This document shows, in pieces, positions 1 to 11,400 of a DNA stretch of 64,000 bases (positions are counted from its first letter, which is position 1; each line of letters starts with the position of its first letter). A model generated the notes under the pieces. The model saw nothing but the letters and a program-made list of their open reading frames with translations. It was not told the DNA's origin and did no database searches. The DNA comes from Anas platyrhynchos. Lineage: Eukaryota > Chordata > Aves > Anseriformes > Anatidae. The position numbers were made by a program, and so were the translations under genes. Location of the stretch: assembly GCF_047663525.1 (NCBI RefSeq), contig NC_092613.1, positions 5,605,501 to 5,669,500 on the forward strand, read 5' to 3'.

Positions 1-2561
1 GCTCCAAGCCTCCAGCAGGGAGAAACCTCCGGGGATAAAGCCCCCGTGCCAGCGAAACCATTTCACGGGGAGCATTTGTGCTATTTTGGGCTGTGTTCAG
101 CGATCAACTTGAGTGCAGCCGGGAGGATTGTGGCTGGAGCAGCCGGTGGGGAAGGAGCAGGGATCCCGGGAGCAGCAGAGTGCTGGATTTCCAGCTCCGA
201 GGCGTGTGAGCACATCAGGGGTCTGCCTGGAGGCAGCCTGCGACACCGCAGGGCTCCCGAAATGGCAGGCACATGCTTGAAAATGGCAACAGGAAACGAA
301 GCGATATTTCACAGGAACCCCTCCTGTGATAATTTTTGTTCTGGGACAAGCCAGGAGTAACACCTGCAGGGCTGGGACGCCGACCCCTCGCTGCCGAGGC
401 CCCACGGTTTTTGTGCCATTGCCCCCGCTGGGGGAGCACCGGGGAGGTCCCCCCGAGGCGCGAGCCGGCACAGCCTCAGGACGCCGGCAGCTCTGCTGGT
501 TTCCCAGCCCCTCAGCACCATTTGAATCAAAATCCCATTTTCATGTCATCGTTCCCCACAAAAGAGGGATGCGGAGCTCTGAGCGGCTCAGGCCCGGGAC
601 CAGCCCAGCCCGGTGCCGCATTGTGTGCAGAGGCAAGGGCATCCTCACCCTGAGCCCTGGGCCAGCTCCAGCTTGGGTGTTCCTAATTTCCTCCTGCCTC
701 GCGCTCCGTTCCCGCTGTGCGCAGTAATGCCACGGGAGGATATTTCACAGCTCCCGCATCTCACCCCTCCTCTGCCTGCTGGCAGCTTTTGGCAGGAGGC
801 TGTCAGCATCCACGGCGAGCAGCCCTGATCCCCCCCATCCCTTGTAGCTGTCACTCCCGGCACTGATCCTGCTGCAGATTTGTCCCCTTGCGCCGGGGCT
901 GCATCGTGTGCAGGGTGCTGAGCTCCAGCACCACCCGAACCCGCACCCCACGGACCCGGCACGTTCGCTTTCGCCGGGCTCCTGGCGCTCGCTGCTCTGC
1001 AATCACAGCCCTGGAACATACCTGGGGGAAGCAGCCAAGAGGCATAAAATCCCTGCTGAGCCTCTGCCAGCCAGAGGAGTGGCAATTAAAACAAAGTGAT
1101 TAATCACAAACAGTGAGTGGCTATAAAACTTTCCAGTAATAGGAGCGAGGCTGGGACAAGCAGCTGGGGAGCTGAAGAAGCTCCGGTTGCAGCGGGACGG
1201 CGGCGGTGCGTGGACAGCAGGAGGGTGAATGCCGGGCCTGCCGAGGGGAGGGAAGGTCCCTGGGGGCTCACAAAGTGCTCTGATCCCTCCTGGCTTCAGA
1301 GAGACACGACATTTGGCTGGAGGTGTCGTCTTGGCCAGCAGAATGAGATGTTTGCCGGGCCGGATGCTTTTTGCCACAGTGCCCACAGCGGTGCCGTCCG
1401 CTGGTGCCTGGGGTTGTGTGGGTTTGGCCAGGGCAAGGGGGAAAGGGCAAGGTCTGAATTGCACCAGCAGCAGGTGCTCGGGCAGGGTGTCTTCAGGCTC
1501 TCCTTTCCCCAAACATCACATCGGCAGCACCCAACCCCAGATTTATCCCTGCTCGTGGAACTCAGGGCACTCAGCGATCAGCCCCGGTGCCGCACGGGGT
1601 CATCCCCACCCGCGATGGGGAAAACCAGGGATAAACCCATAAATACGGCGGGGGGAGGTGGCAAATAAACAAGCAGCGATCACAAAGGGCTCGCCCACTG
1701 CCTGGCGGTGGCGATGGAGAAGAAGCGAGGAGCTCTCCCCCTCCTCCAGCAGGATTCGGCTCGCGTTGGGCGCGTGGGAGGACTGGCAGCAGCGCGGAGA
1801 TGAAAGCGCCCGCGGGGCTGCTCGCTCCCGCAGTCAGGTACCCACCCAACGGCGCTGCAAAACTTTCTTCCCTTTGAAGCAAGGAAACCTGAGGATTAGC
1901 CGGGCTCTTTCATTGCCATGACAACCCTAAAACATTTATCAGCCGTAATTGCCGAATGGCCGGATCCTGGCTTACTCTGGGCACAAGGCTGCAGCAGGTT
2001 GCCTTCTGCCCAGCTGCTCCCCTTCTTTTTTACACCTGCATCTTCCGAGCTCTGCCCCCAAATGCAGCTTGGCTGGAAATTGGGGACACCACCTGGGCAC
2101 TGTCCTGTCCCCGGTGTGCCTGGGGGACGCGAGCTTTGGCTGCTTTAACACAAGGAGCATTTGCTCTCCCCCAGAGCTTACCCGCAGTGATGGAGCTGCA
2201 TTGCCATGGTGGGAAGGAGAATCCATTCCCCCACTCATCACCTTACTGCTCATAATCTAAAATATTGCCTTAAAAGGGTGGTGCCGACCTTGGCACAGAG
2301 TTGTGTTCGCCCTCAGCACTGGTTGGGGTAAATGGGGGTTTTGGCTTCATCTCAAGTCATTAACTCCTCCCCGGCAGTCATTAATCCCCAGGAAATGCCC
2401 TGTGACTTGGATCATTGCTGCTTAATTAATACAAGCTCCCGTCACCGAGCTGAGGGCCAAAGCCTGAAGTCATCGTGTGCGTTGCTTCCCCTTGGATCCG
2501 GGAGCTGCTCCTGGAGCCCACGGTGGCCACAGGGCCAGGGGGAGCTGAGCCAGCCCTGCAG

Positions 2562-2625
2562 GACATGGGCGCTGTGGGACGTGGGTGCTACGGGATATGG
2601 GTGCTGGGGACGTGGGTGCTGTGGG
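2562..2625. repeat. Four copies of a 16-bp degenerate tandem repeat
   Basis: The unit is about gacgtgggtgctgtgg, present at 2562, 2578, 2594 and 2610 with a few substitutions each. A small minisatellite with no coding role seen. Confidence 0.75.
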
Positions 2626-3954
2626 GCCGCCAGACTCATGCACCACAGCCGAGGCTGGTGTTTTACCATGGGTTCGTGCAGCACCGAGCACTGCACCATC
2701 CACACCCAAGACAACCTGTCCGAGGCTCAAGCACCATCCTGAGAAGCGCAATGCGTTGTCCTGAGAATTCACAATTTATCAGAAGCCCAAGGCCACGGCG
2801 TGCCGGTGGGAGAGGTGCTGGAGGTCAGGCTTAGTAACCGAAGCCCTTAATCACACGCAGATCCTCGTGCTCCCTCCATCCCCGGCAAGAGACACAGAGC
2901 AAACGCTCGTCTCAGAGCCCTCTCGCGCAATTAGCTTTATCCTTCTTAGCTTGTCAGAAATTGGAAATGCAGCACCTCCTCTTCCCCAGTCTCTCCCCTG
3001 CCCTGGTCTTCCATGATCTCTCTTAAAAGAGAAATAAAACCCCATTCATCACCATAATGACTTTTATTTCCAAGCATTGCTGGTGATTTATGGACCTGCT
3101 TCCCGAAGCCGCTCTCTCCATCAGCAGCAGGAGATGAATGTATTTGGGGGCGGGTTGGGGGTGCCAGGGGGGATGAGGGGACCAGGAAAACCGCGGGCAG
3201 CCACGTGTCGGCGAGTCTCAAAATAAAACGGGTGCCCTGAGAAAGTGCCACCCGTGCTTTGAGCCCCTGGTGCTCTGCAGATGCAGGAGCTGGGGGACAT
3301 CGCCCGTCCCCGCTGGCATTTAGGGCCGTGGCGACAGACGAGCCTGTAACAAGCCGAGCGACACGAGGCCATAAATCCCCCGCACGAATCCGCCCAGAGC
3401 GCAGGGAGAAAGGTCACCGTGCCTGGCATTTCCCACCGAGGTAATTACGGGTGGGCAGGAGCCACGCGGGGCTGAAATATCAGCGGGATTTACATCGGGG
3501 GCAGCGCTGCTGCTGGTCGCTGGCTGCCCTGCGCAGGGGAAGGCGGCCTCGGAGGGAGCTGCGTGGGGAAACGAGCCATGAAAAAATAAAATAAAATCTG
3601 GTCCTGTGGTCCCTGGAAGGGGGCAACAGTGGGGGCTCAGCTCAGGGTAACATCCCCCAGCTCTGCTTTTGCTGGTGGTAGATTCTGGGAGCCAGGCGTG
3701 CCATGCCTCCAAGGGGCTGGAGGATGAGTGTGCTCCATGCTCCTCTAAAACCTGGGCTGTGAATAATCCAGAGGATTCACCCTTTTGGGGAACAAGCAGG
3801 AAGAAACCCCTGCAGCCCCCCCAGGCCACTGGAAGCCATCTGTAAGCCCCTGTGTCAATGCCCCCAAACCCGAACCCTTCCCAGAAGCACTGCTTGGTCT
3901 GGAAATGTAGGCTGCCCATATATTTATTTTTGCCTGTGTTTATTTGCCTGCATC

Positions 3955-3973
3955 TTTTTTTTTTTTTTTTTTT
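3955..3973. repeat. Poly-T run (19)
   Basis: Homopolymer. No retroposed body or flanking duplication recognised. Confidence 0.9.
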
Positions 3974-4549
3974 CCTCCTGTTTGTCTGAAGTTATGGCTC
4001 AATTTCAGGAGTTAAAGAAAACTGGGTTTATAAATAGTGTGCTCAGAGCACTGCTTTCCAGAAACGACAGCGAGTCAGCTCCCAGCAAGCGCCACTGCCC
4101 CAGGGGAGGGTCACGGCGAGGGGAGGGGGGGTTGCTTTTCCCACATCACCTCCTCAAACAGCTCCTTACCCTCCCGAAAGAGCTGGGGCGAGCATTTTGG
4201 GTGGCTTCTCCCCGGCGCTGGAGTCACAGCCAGCAAAATTTGCTGCTCAGAGCATGACAGTGGGGCTGCAGGGGCTGGGGACAGCCCGACCCCAAGCAGC
4301 ACCAGCCGCATCTCCCCACCTTGAGCAGGGGAGACATCCCTGAGCTTGCATGTGAGGCTGATGCTGGGAAAGATGAGGTGAAAGGAAGAAATTCCTGGGG
4401 GAATTGTCACCATCGGGTTGTCACCACGGGCAGGGTCACTCTGCCCCTGGCACCCATGGGGACAGTCCAGGGGAGGACCAGCTGCTCTTGCCCTGCTTTA
4501 TTTTTCCTTCCTTTCATGGGCCAAAAAGCGAAACCAGGTGCATCATTCT

Positions 4550-4820
4550 TAAATAACCAGGGCGGGGCAGGGGACAAGTGTGGAAAAGTCCCATCATTGG
4601 GATCACTTTTTAAGGACACGAATCATCGGGGCCGCGCGGAGCTGATGAGAACCACATCGCGTTTTGTCGGAGAGGAATTTCTGTCAGCGTGACTAATGGG
4701 AGCAATAACGAGAGTGTTTGGGATGAATCACTTAGCCGAGGCAGGACCAAGGGCATTGTCAAAGGGAGGAACCTATAGCCGAGATTTTGGGGAAAACTGG
4801 CTGATTGGAAAAGCTGATGG
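4550..4820. promoter_or_regulatory. Candidate conserved non-coding element
   Basis: A non-repetitive block of balanced composition, rich in words such as gactaatgggagcaataacg and gggatgaatcacttagccg, in otherwise C/G-run-rich DNA. No open frame runs through it in a coding-like way. Confidence 0.3.
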
Positions 4821-5602
4821 ATGCTGCAGGAAGGTGGATGGGGACAGCCTGGTCCTGTGCCAGCCTCCCCGCCCCTACCCGGTGCCGTTAGCAGGACATC
4901 AGCACCAAGCCACTGCCTGGAGGGGCCTGGAGCAAGAATTCCTGGAATCTAGGATCTGTCCTCAAAACCTGAGGGTCAGAAAGCCAAGGGCTATTTACAG
5001 CTGCCCTGGAGCAAGCCCTTCATTGCTTCGGTGGGGTGAGGAGGGGAAGCGCCGTGGGACAGGGGCTGGCGCTCCCGCTGCGCATCCAGACCTCTCCAAA
5101 ACGCAGCCCTGCACATCCCTGCCTCCCTCTGCAAAGCATCCAGCCCGAGCTCTATTTTTGGCTCTAGGCTGATTTCCTGGCGGCACAACCCGAGGGAAGC
5201 ACCTGGTGCCCATCTCATTGCCAACATTTCACCAAAGCCTCGGCTCCTGGCACCCTGCGTCTTCCCGGGCACCGTCACCTCTCAGCCCACATTTCTGGCT
5301 CCCTGACCCCAAAGCCACCAAGCCAGGGAAGCCTCACGCACCGACCGGGCACTGAGAACCCCAAACCACCCACATTTCGAGGCGCTGAGCACCCAAGAGG
5401 TGTGCAGCTGGCCGTGCCCCTTGCACAACAACTGACGGGGCGATATTTGCACAAAGCAGTTTTTTCTGTCCCGGGTCCCTCTGGGGCCAGCAACGCCCGC
5501 ATCTGCTCCTGCTTAAAACGCACTTTGCAAGCTCGCTGCCTTGTTCCAAAAAGGAGGGAGATGGGGGAAAGGAAGCGCCCGCTTTTGCTGGCTTTTGTTG
5601 CC

Positions 5603-5785
5603 TTTTTTTTTTTTTTTCCTTTTAAAAGGAGGGTTCGTTACTTCTCCCTCTCTCTTTCTGTTCCTGCTCAGCATGGAAAGTTTTGCTTCAGCTCGCCCTT
5701 GTGACTGGAAAAAGAGCCAGTTCATCACAGCAGAACAAGGGGGCTGTTTCTTCTTCTTTTTTTTTTTTTTTTTTATTTTTTTTTT
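5603..5785. repeat. Two T-rich homopolymer tracts
   Basis: A 15-nt poly-T at 5603-5617 and an interrupted T18-A-T10 tract at 5757-5785, separated by ordinary sequence. They could be old poly-A tails on the minus strand, but no element body is recognised. Confidence 0.8.
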
Positions 5786-8399
5786 AAGCTCTGAGGGAAG
5801 CATTTTCGCAGGGAGGCTGTGGGGGAAAGGCAGGAGCGAGGGCTCTGAAGAAGCCCTGGGCACCAGACAGGGGCAGAGGACAGAGAATCGGTGGAGTTCC
5901 AGCTCAGCAGGCTCAGGGAGGGCTACAAAGGACAGAAGCAGCTTGCTGAGGCTGGGATCAGATGCTCCATCCCCTGATCTGGGGTCTTAACCCCAGCCCC
6001 TTGTTTCTTCCCCCAGATTTCCCAGCTCTTCCTGCCCCACCAGCTCCCTCCTTGGTGCCTATCCTGGGGCTGCAGCAGCCCGAGCAAAACCCAGGGCGAG
6101 GCAGGATTTGCATCAGGACCGAATTACGGGGCTTTCGGCATCAAAACTCCATGCTGACAGAGGGGCGTGGAAGGGGGAGGCAGAGCCAGTGCGGCCACCG
6201 CCACCTCCCCTAAACCTGAGAGTCCCTACAGGCCCCTTTCCAGGGATTTCTGTCCCCAATCTGTGCCCGCAGCACTTCTCAGGACATCCGTGGCAGGGTC
6301 TGCAGCCAGCTCCCTGCTGCAGGCACAGATGCTCCATCCCCAGGTTCCTGCGTTTGCGGGGTCGGAGACGGCCGCGCCGGCAGGAGCTGGCACTGGCTGC
6401 TGCACGGGGACCCCGGGGGACGGTGACACATCTGCGTCACGGATGACAACACGGAGCGGCCTCGGCATCACTGCTCGGAGCCTCCCTGCCGCCGGAAAAT
6501 ACCCCGGTGGCTACCAGAGGCTGCTCTTCCCACGTCAGGCTGCCCGCCCTGCCTCTCGCTTTGTGCCGGAGGGAGGAAAGGGGGCACGGGGAGCACAATA
6601 GGACGCTCGTCAAACCCTATTCTCCGTCCTTTATACACCCTGCTCCTTCTTCCAGCTCCTTCCCCAGGGCTGAGCATCTTTGCCCAGCTCCAGCGGGGTT
6701 TTTCCTCCTCTTCCAGCCTCTCCTTAACCAACTGTTCCCCAGCCTTCCCCAGGATCCAGCCCTACAGGATCCAGCCCTGCTCTGTGTGCACGGCAGCCCC
6801 TTTCCAGCAGGGAGGAGACAAGCCAGCCTGCTGCAATTATCAGATCCGACAGCAACCACCAAAAAGCAGCAGCAGGACGTGGCGCAGCCAGCCAGGGCTC
6901 AGCGAAGCAGCTCGGTGCTCCTGGCACAGGCTGCGCTCGTGCCCACCCCTCTTCCTTCCCCCTCCAGCCCCATCAAGGAATTCATCAAAGGGATTTCCCT
7001 GCACGGGGCAGGGCGAGGAGCTGCTCCTGTGCTGAGCATCGCTGGCACCGCTCCCCGTGAAGCATTCGTTAGCACTCGAGCTGGAGCAGCACGAGGAAGG
7101 GGGTGGCACGGGGAGCTGAAATAGCTCCTGGCTCTTCCTCGCATCCCTGCCCCAGCTGGGAGCTAGATATCCAGCCCGCCCCGTGCTCCCTAGCGGATGC
7201 GTTTGTGGCCTTGCTGTAATTTCAGGTTGCTGTTTCCAAAGGAGGCATCACCCTCGGAGCCGCTGAAGATCTTTCGGAGGCTGGGACACCACCCGAGGTC
7301 AGCTCCAGAGGGCCCAGCCCTAACCACGGGCTGCTGCGTCCCACAGAGCTCAGCAGGGAGGTGGCTCCCACTTCCCCGTGCCCTGGGCTTTGCTGCAGAT
7401 CCTTCCTCCAGCTGGGACCCAGCCCAAATATCCTGGATGTGGCCACCGGCTCTGGCTCCTGTGCCCGGTCCCAGCCCTGTATTGGGGTGAAGCTCCCGGC
7501 TGCAGGGCTCCCGGCTCGGGTTCCCTTTGGTCTTGGAGGAAGGAGAGCTGGGAGGGTGCCTGGAGCCCGGAGAAGTTTGCAAACAACCCAGCCGCATTCC
7601 CCAAATCCTTTCCAGCTCTTGAGGCACTGAAACGTTTGATTGAAGAGCTGCACGAGATCTGCAAGGAGATAAAGTAAAGGCAGGTCAGATTTTGGCCGCT
7701 CACCAGCGCAGCCACCGCTTCGCTAGGTGGAACTGAGCCATCGGAGCTGAGCCCTGCTAGAGGGGGGTGCCCCATCCTGGAAGACCCCAAAATGACCCCC
7801 TTTTGTGCCTGGAAAGCCTTGGGGAGAAGAGGGACTGCTGCGGGCAAGGGATGTGCTCCGGGGCAGCGCGAGGTGCCAGGGGGTCCCTGCAGCCCAGCTC
7901 CCTGCAAGGGATTGAGATGTAAAACCCGCAGGTGCCAGCCCCGAGCCGTGGCCCCCGGTGACTTCCAGGAACAAACTCGGCTGCTCTGTCACTTTGTCAC
8001 CGCTTGCCCTGCAGGAGCAGCCCCGGATCTCTCTCCTCCTGCGCTCAGGCTGCCCCAGGGCAACGCCACTCACAGAGCCTGCTGCGTAACCCAGAGGTGA
8101 AAAATCACCTCTCAGCTCACCCCACCCAGGGGAAGAAACCAGGCTGGGAAACTCCGGCGTGCCCGTGACTCACCCGCTTTTACCTCTGGCTGTTCCAGAA
8201 GCCTGGCAGGGAGCTGCCGTGCCGGGGAACCTTGCTGCGCCTCGCCAGGAGGGTGCTGCAGGCAGGAGGGGTCTGTCCTTGGCACCAACAGTGGGGTAAA
8301 AATAATCATTTATTTTTTTTTTTAATTTTAATAATAAAAAATGACAGCCTTGGCTGTCACCACCGAGCTCCCCACACCTGGAAGCAAACTCCACCTTGC

Positions 8400-8800
8400 C
8401 TAACATTTAAACACCCTGATGGACATTTATTTATCGGATGATTTCGAAGTGACAAATTCCTTCAATAGCTGCTAGTGGCCTGAACTAGAGCTTATGGCTT
8501 ATGAATAGGACAAAACTGTCCCTGTGCCTCACTCACAGAACCAAATCCTATTTCTCTGGGTGTTTCTCTGCCTCTGTGGAACACCTGCACGCTCCTGCTC
8601 AGGTGCGGTGCCGGGGCCAAGCACCTTTGCTTGGGAAAGCCAACATCTGGAACGGAGCCATTAAGCTTGATTAATAATTCAGGGGTGGAGCGGAGCGCCT
8701 CATCTATGGAGATGCCAGTTTTATAAACAGAAAACATCTTGTTTGCATATTTTATTCCACTGTGCATACTGATGAGGCCTCATAACTTCCCCAGCAAGCA
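8400..8800. promoter_or_regulatory. AT-rich candidate conserved non-coding elements
   Basis: Two blocks (8400-8510 and 8640-8800) with tttatttatcggatgatttcg, cttgattaataattcagg and a POU/octamer-like tttgcatattttatt near 8741. Composition differs sharply from the flanks. Function inferred from texture only. Confidence 0.3.
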
Positions 8801-10077
8801 GGGAACGTTGCTCTGGGCTCCAGCACGGCTCCCAGGCAGGATCCTCGCTGCCTTCTGTGCTCCCCCCCTGCCCCGTGCCCTGCACGGCGGAGGTGGCTCC
8901 GAGCTCAGAGATCACCCTTGCCTTACTGAAGGGAATTATTGCTGGTTTGGTGCGATCCCAAAGCCTTCCAGGGGGCTGGTTGCAGAACATCTGTGCCCAC
9001 AGCAGGGAAATGCCCTCAGCCAGCCAGAGCGTCCGCAGCCACCCTCGCCCATACCGAGGTCAGAAAAATGCTGTGAAGTAGGGTAAAAGGCAAGAAAAAC
9101 AGCATGAAAATGAACGATTCTGCCCCACATTGGGTCCCCTGCCAGCCCTTAATGTTTGGTGCCTGGAGATGAAGCAATTTCATAGCAGGGAAGGAAGCTC
9201 TGGTGTGAGCCATCCGGCAGCACCAGGAGGGGAGAGGGAGTGGGGTCTGAGCACCCAGAGCCCAGCCTGGAAGGAGTTAAGCACAGCCTGCCACCCAGAC
9301 CCTCCCTGACCCCTCCGGTGGCATCTCAGCCCCCTTACAAAAGGGGATTTTGCAACGCGTTTACTTACATTCCCAAATGAAAAGCAATTTGGAGCTGGGA
9401 AATTGATTATGCCTTGCTGCAAAAGCGGTCAAAGGCAGCCCTTTGATGAGCTGGAAAGCCTTCCTCCCCCCCCCCAAAACCCATGTTGAAATAGAAATCT
9501 GTCGAAACTGATGTTTTCCTATAAACACGCCGTATTTCAACAAACCCCACGTTTTTCAAGGAAAAAAATAATTTGTCTAAAAATTACCAGCGGGTTCTGC
9601 CCGGGGCTGGACTCCTTCCCATGGCACGTGGTTGGGTACCGGCCCCGGAGCACAAATGTCCCCTGCACTTCCCAAATCCCCCGCACCCAGTGCAATGCTG
9701 AGCGCATCCCCACAGCCACGCAGACGCCCTGGCAGATCTCAGCCAGCAGCTTTTTGGGTATAAAAAGGGCTTTTGGATGGCCAGGTGATGTTTGCAGCAG
9801 TGGCTGTGGGCAGAGAGGCGAGAGCATCGAGCAGCGCGCCCAGCCCCACGGCCACTGCAGCCCTCCTCGCTGCTGCTGCTCTACTTTGGGTTTATTTAAG
9901 GAAAAAGTTGTATAGTTTTCACTTGAAAAGCATTTAGCTTCATTTAATCCCCCCACTGCGGAGGGCTCACGCTGCTGGGGCTCTCTCATCTGTGACCGTG
10001 AAACCTGATCAAAACGCAGCGGAGAGCCGCAGCGTCTGAGCCGCAGATCAATGGGGCCAGAATTACATATTGATTTC

Positions 10078-10093
10078 TTTTTTTTTTTTTTTT
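10078..10093. repeat. Poly-T run (16)
   Basis: Homopolymer following tacatattgatttc. No element body seen. Confidence 0.9.
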
Positions 10094-10484
10094 CCTCTGG
10101 GCAGCTACTGTAATGCAATTGGCATTCCCCTCCCTCCCAGCCCTCGGAACCCTTGCTCTCCATAAAATAAATTGGCAGGATGGGTTGGAGCAGGAATTCC
10201 CCCCGCTCGATAATCTCAGCCTTTGCGTTTCCTCCGAGCTTTCAGGGTGGGATAAGCCCTTCCCCTGGCTGCACCAAGCCCCCGTCCTCTCTGCCATGCT
10301 GGGACCCCAGTAACACACATCCCAAAATACCAATCATTCAGGTGGCAAAGCCAAATTTCCCAGCTGAGGCGTGACAGCAGCAGGAGCAGGAGCTCTGCAG
10401 AGCCCCAGGACACCTCGCAGCGAGAAAGCCGCGGCCCCGCGCCTGCCGCTGGCGGGGAGGATGCTGCTGCTCCAGCTGATCGAA

Positions 10485-10660
10485 GCAGATTCGTGTCATT
10501 ACCATATTAGCAGCCCTGCACTCTCTCCCCCATTTGTTACCCTAATGGGGATTATTATACTTATTACAGGCTCGGCCATCAATGCTTATTGATTCTGACA
10601 CCACAGCAGTTTTAATCAGGGACCTAAAACATGCTATTATCGGTGCCAAAGGGTCACGGG
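10485..10660. promoter_or_regulatory. AT-rich candidate conserved element left of the 10.7-11.4 kb CpG-rich domain
   Basis: It contains ccatattagcag (CArG-like), gggattattatacttatt, tcaatgcttattgattc and gcagttttaatcaggg in a non-repetitive block. This is the k-mer texture of deeply conserved non-coding DNA. Inference only. Confidence 0.35.
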
Positions 10661-10699
10661 CGTGCAGAGAAAGCTGCAACGGCAAGGACAAAAATAAAA

Positions 10700-11400
10700 C
10701 GCCCGGCAGAAGGCGATGCTGGGTGGACGGGAAGCTCGCTGGCTGGCGGGAGGCCGGAGCAGGGCTGGCCGAGGAGCAAGCTGCGAGCTCGGAGCACCTG
10801 AGCACGGTGCTGGCACGGCGCGCGCAGGCGCACACCTCCGCCCCCGCGTCCCTCTCTCCCCCCAAACCCGGTGAGTCACCACGAGGTTCTTATGCAATTG
10901 TGGGGAAAGGCTCTAATTACGGCGGTAATGCCATGGGAGTGACACATGCCAGCACCGGGAGCTGCGGCGTTCGATCCGAAATTACCCACGTGCGTATTTC
11001 TCCGATTCCGGCACCTCCGGCAGGAGCCCTTCGTGGCATCCTCCCTTCCTCAAAGAGCTGCAGCCCCCTCCCGGCATCACACACACACCCGGTCCCCTTC
11101 GTGACCATGCCCTGATCTCTCGTTTCAATTTTGCTCCGGGAGCAAATGCAAAATAAACACGCGGGGAACACGAACAGCCAGCGATGGAGGAGGGCTGCAG
11201 CAGGATGTCTCCGGCCCTTCCCGCGCTCCCACTGCTGGTGCTCGTTAGCAGTACAGCACGCGCGGGGCAGGCTGCATCGATCCGCCGGCCGATCATTAAT
11301 TCATGAGCACGCGCATCGATTTTTGCGCATGTCCTCATGCAAGTTTTAGCAGTCGTGCCACGTGAGCGCCCGCCCGGGCTCGGCCTCGCCGCACTCGGGG
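10700..11400. promoter_or_regulatory. CpG-rich domain with embedded AT-rich motifs, possible promoter or enhancer
   Basis: CpG is dense by eye at about 10730-10870 and 11160-11400, including gcgcgcgc and ccgccggccg runs. AT-rich motif clusters are interleaved, for example cattaattcatgagc near 11294 and ATCGAT at 11276 and 11314. An AT-rich block at 10485-10660 precedes it. It may be a 5' region or enhancer of the neighbouring gene (ATP2B4 by human synteny); no exon can be assigned. Confidence 0.4.

Larger units (their letters stand above)
1..10484. other. Left flank, no gene recognised
   Basis: GC-rich non-coding DNA. By comparison with human gene order it should face ATP2B4, but no ATP2B4 exon is seen. 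Open frames are short, overlap on both strands and show no family resemblance. AT-rich islands of possible conserved non-coding type lie at about 2925-3110, 4550-4820, 8400-8510 and 8640-8800. Poly-T runs and one short tandem repeat are the only repeats seen. Confidence 0.6.
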
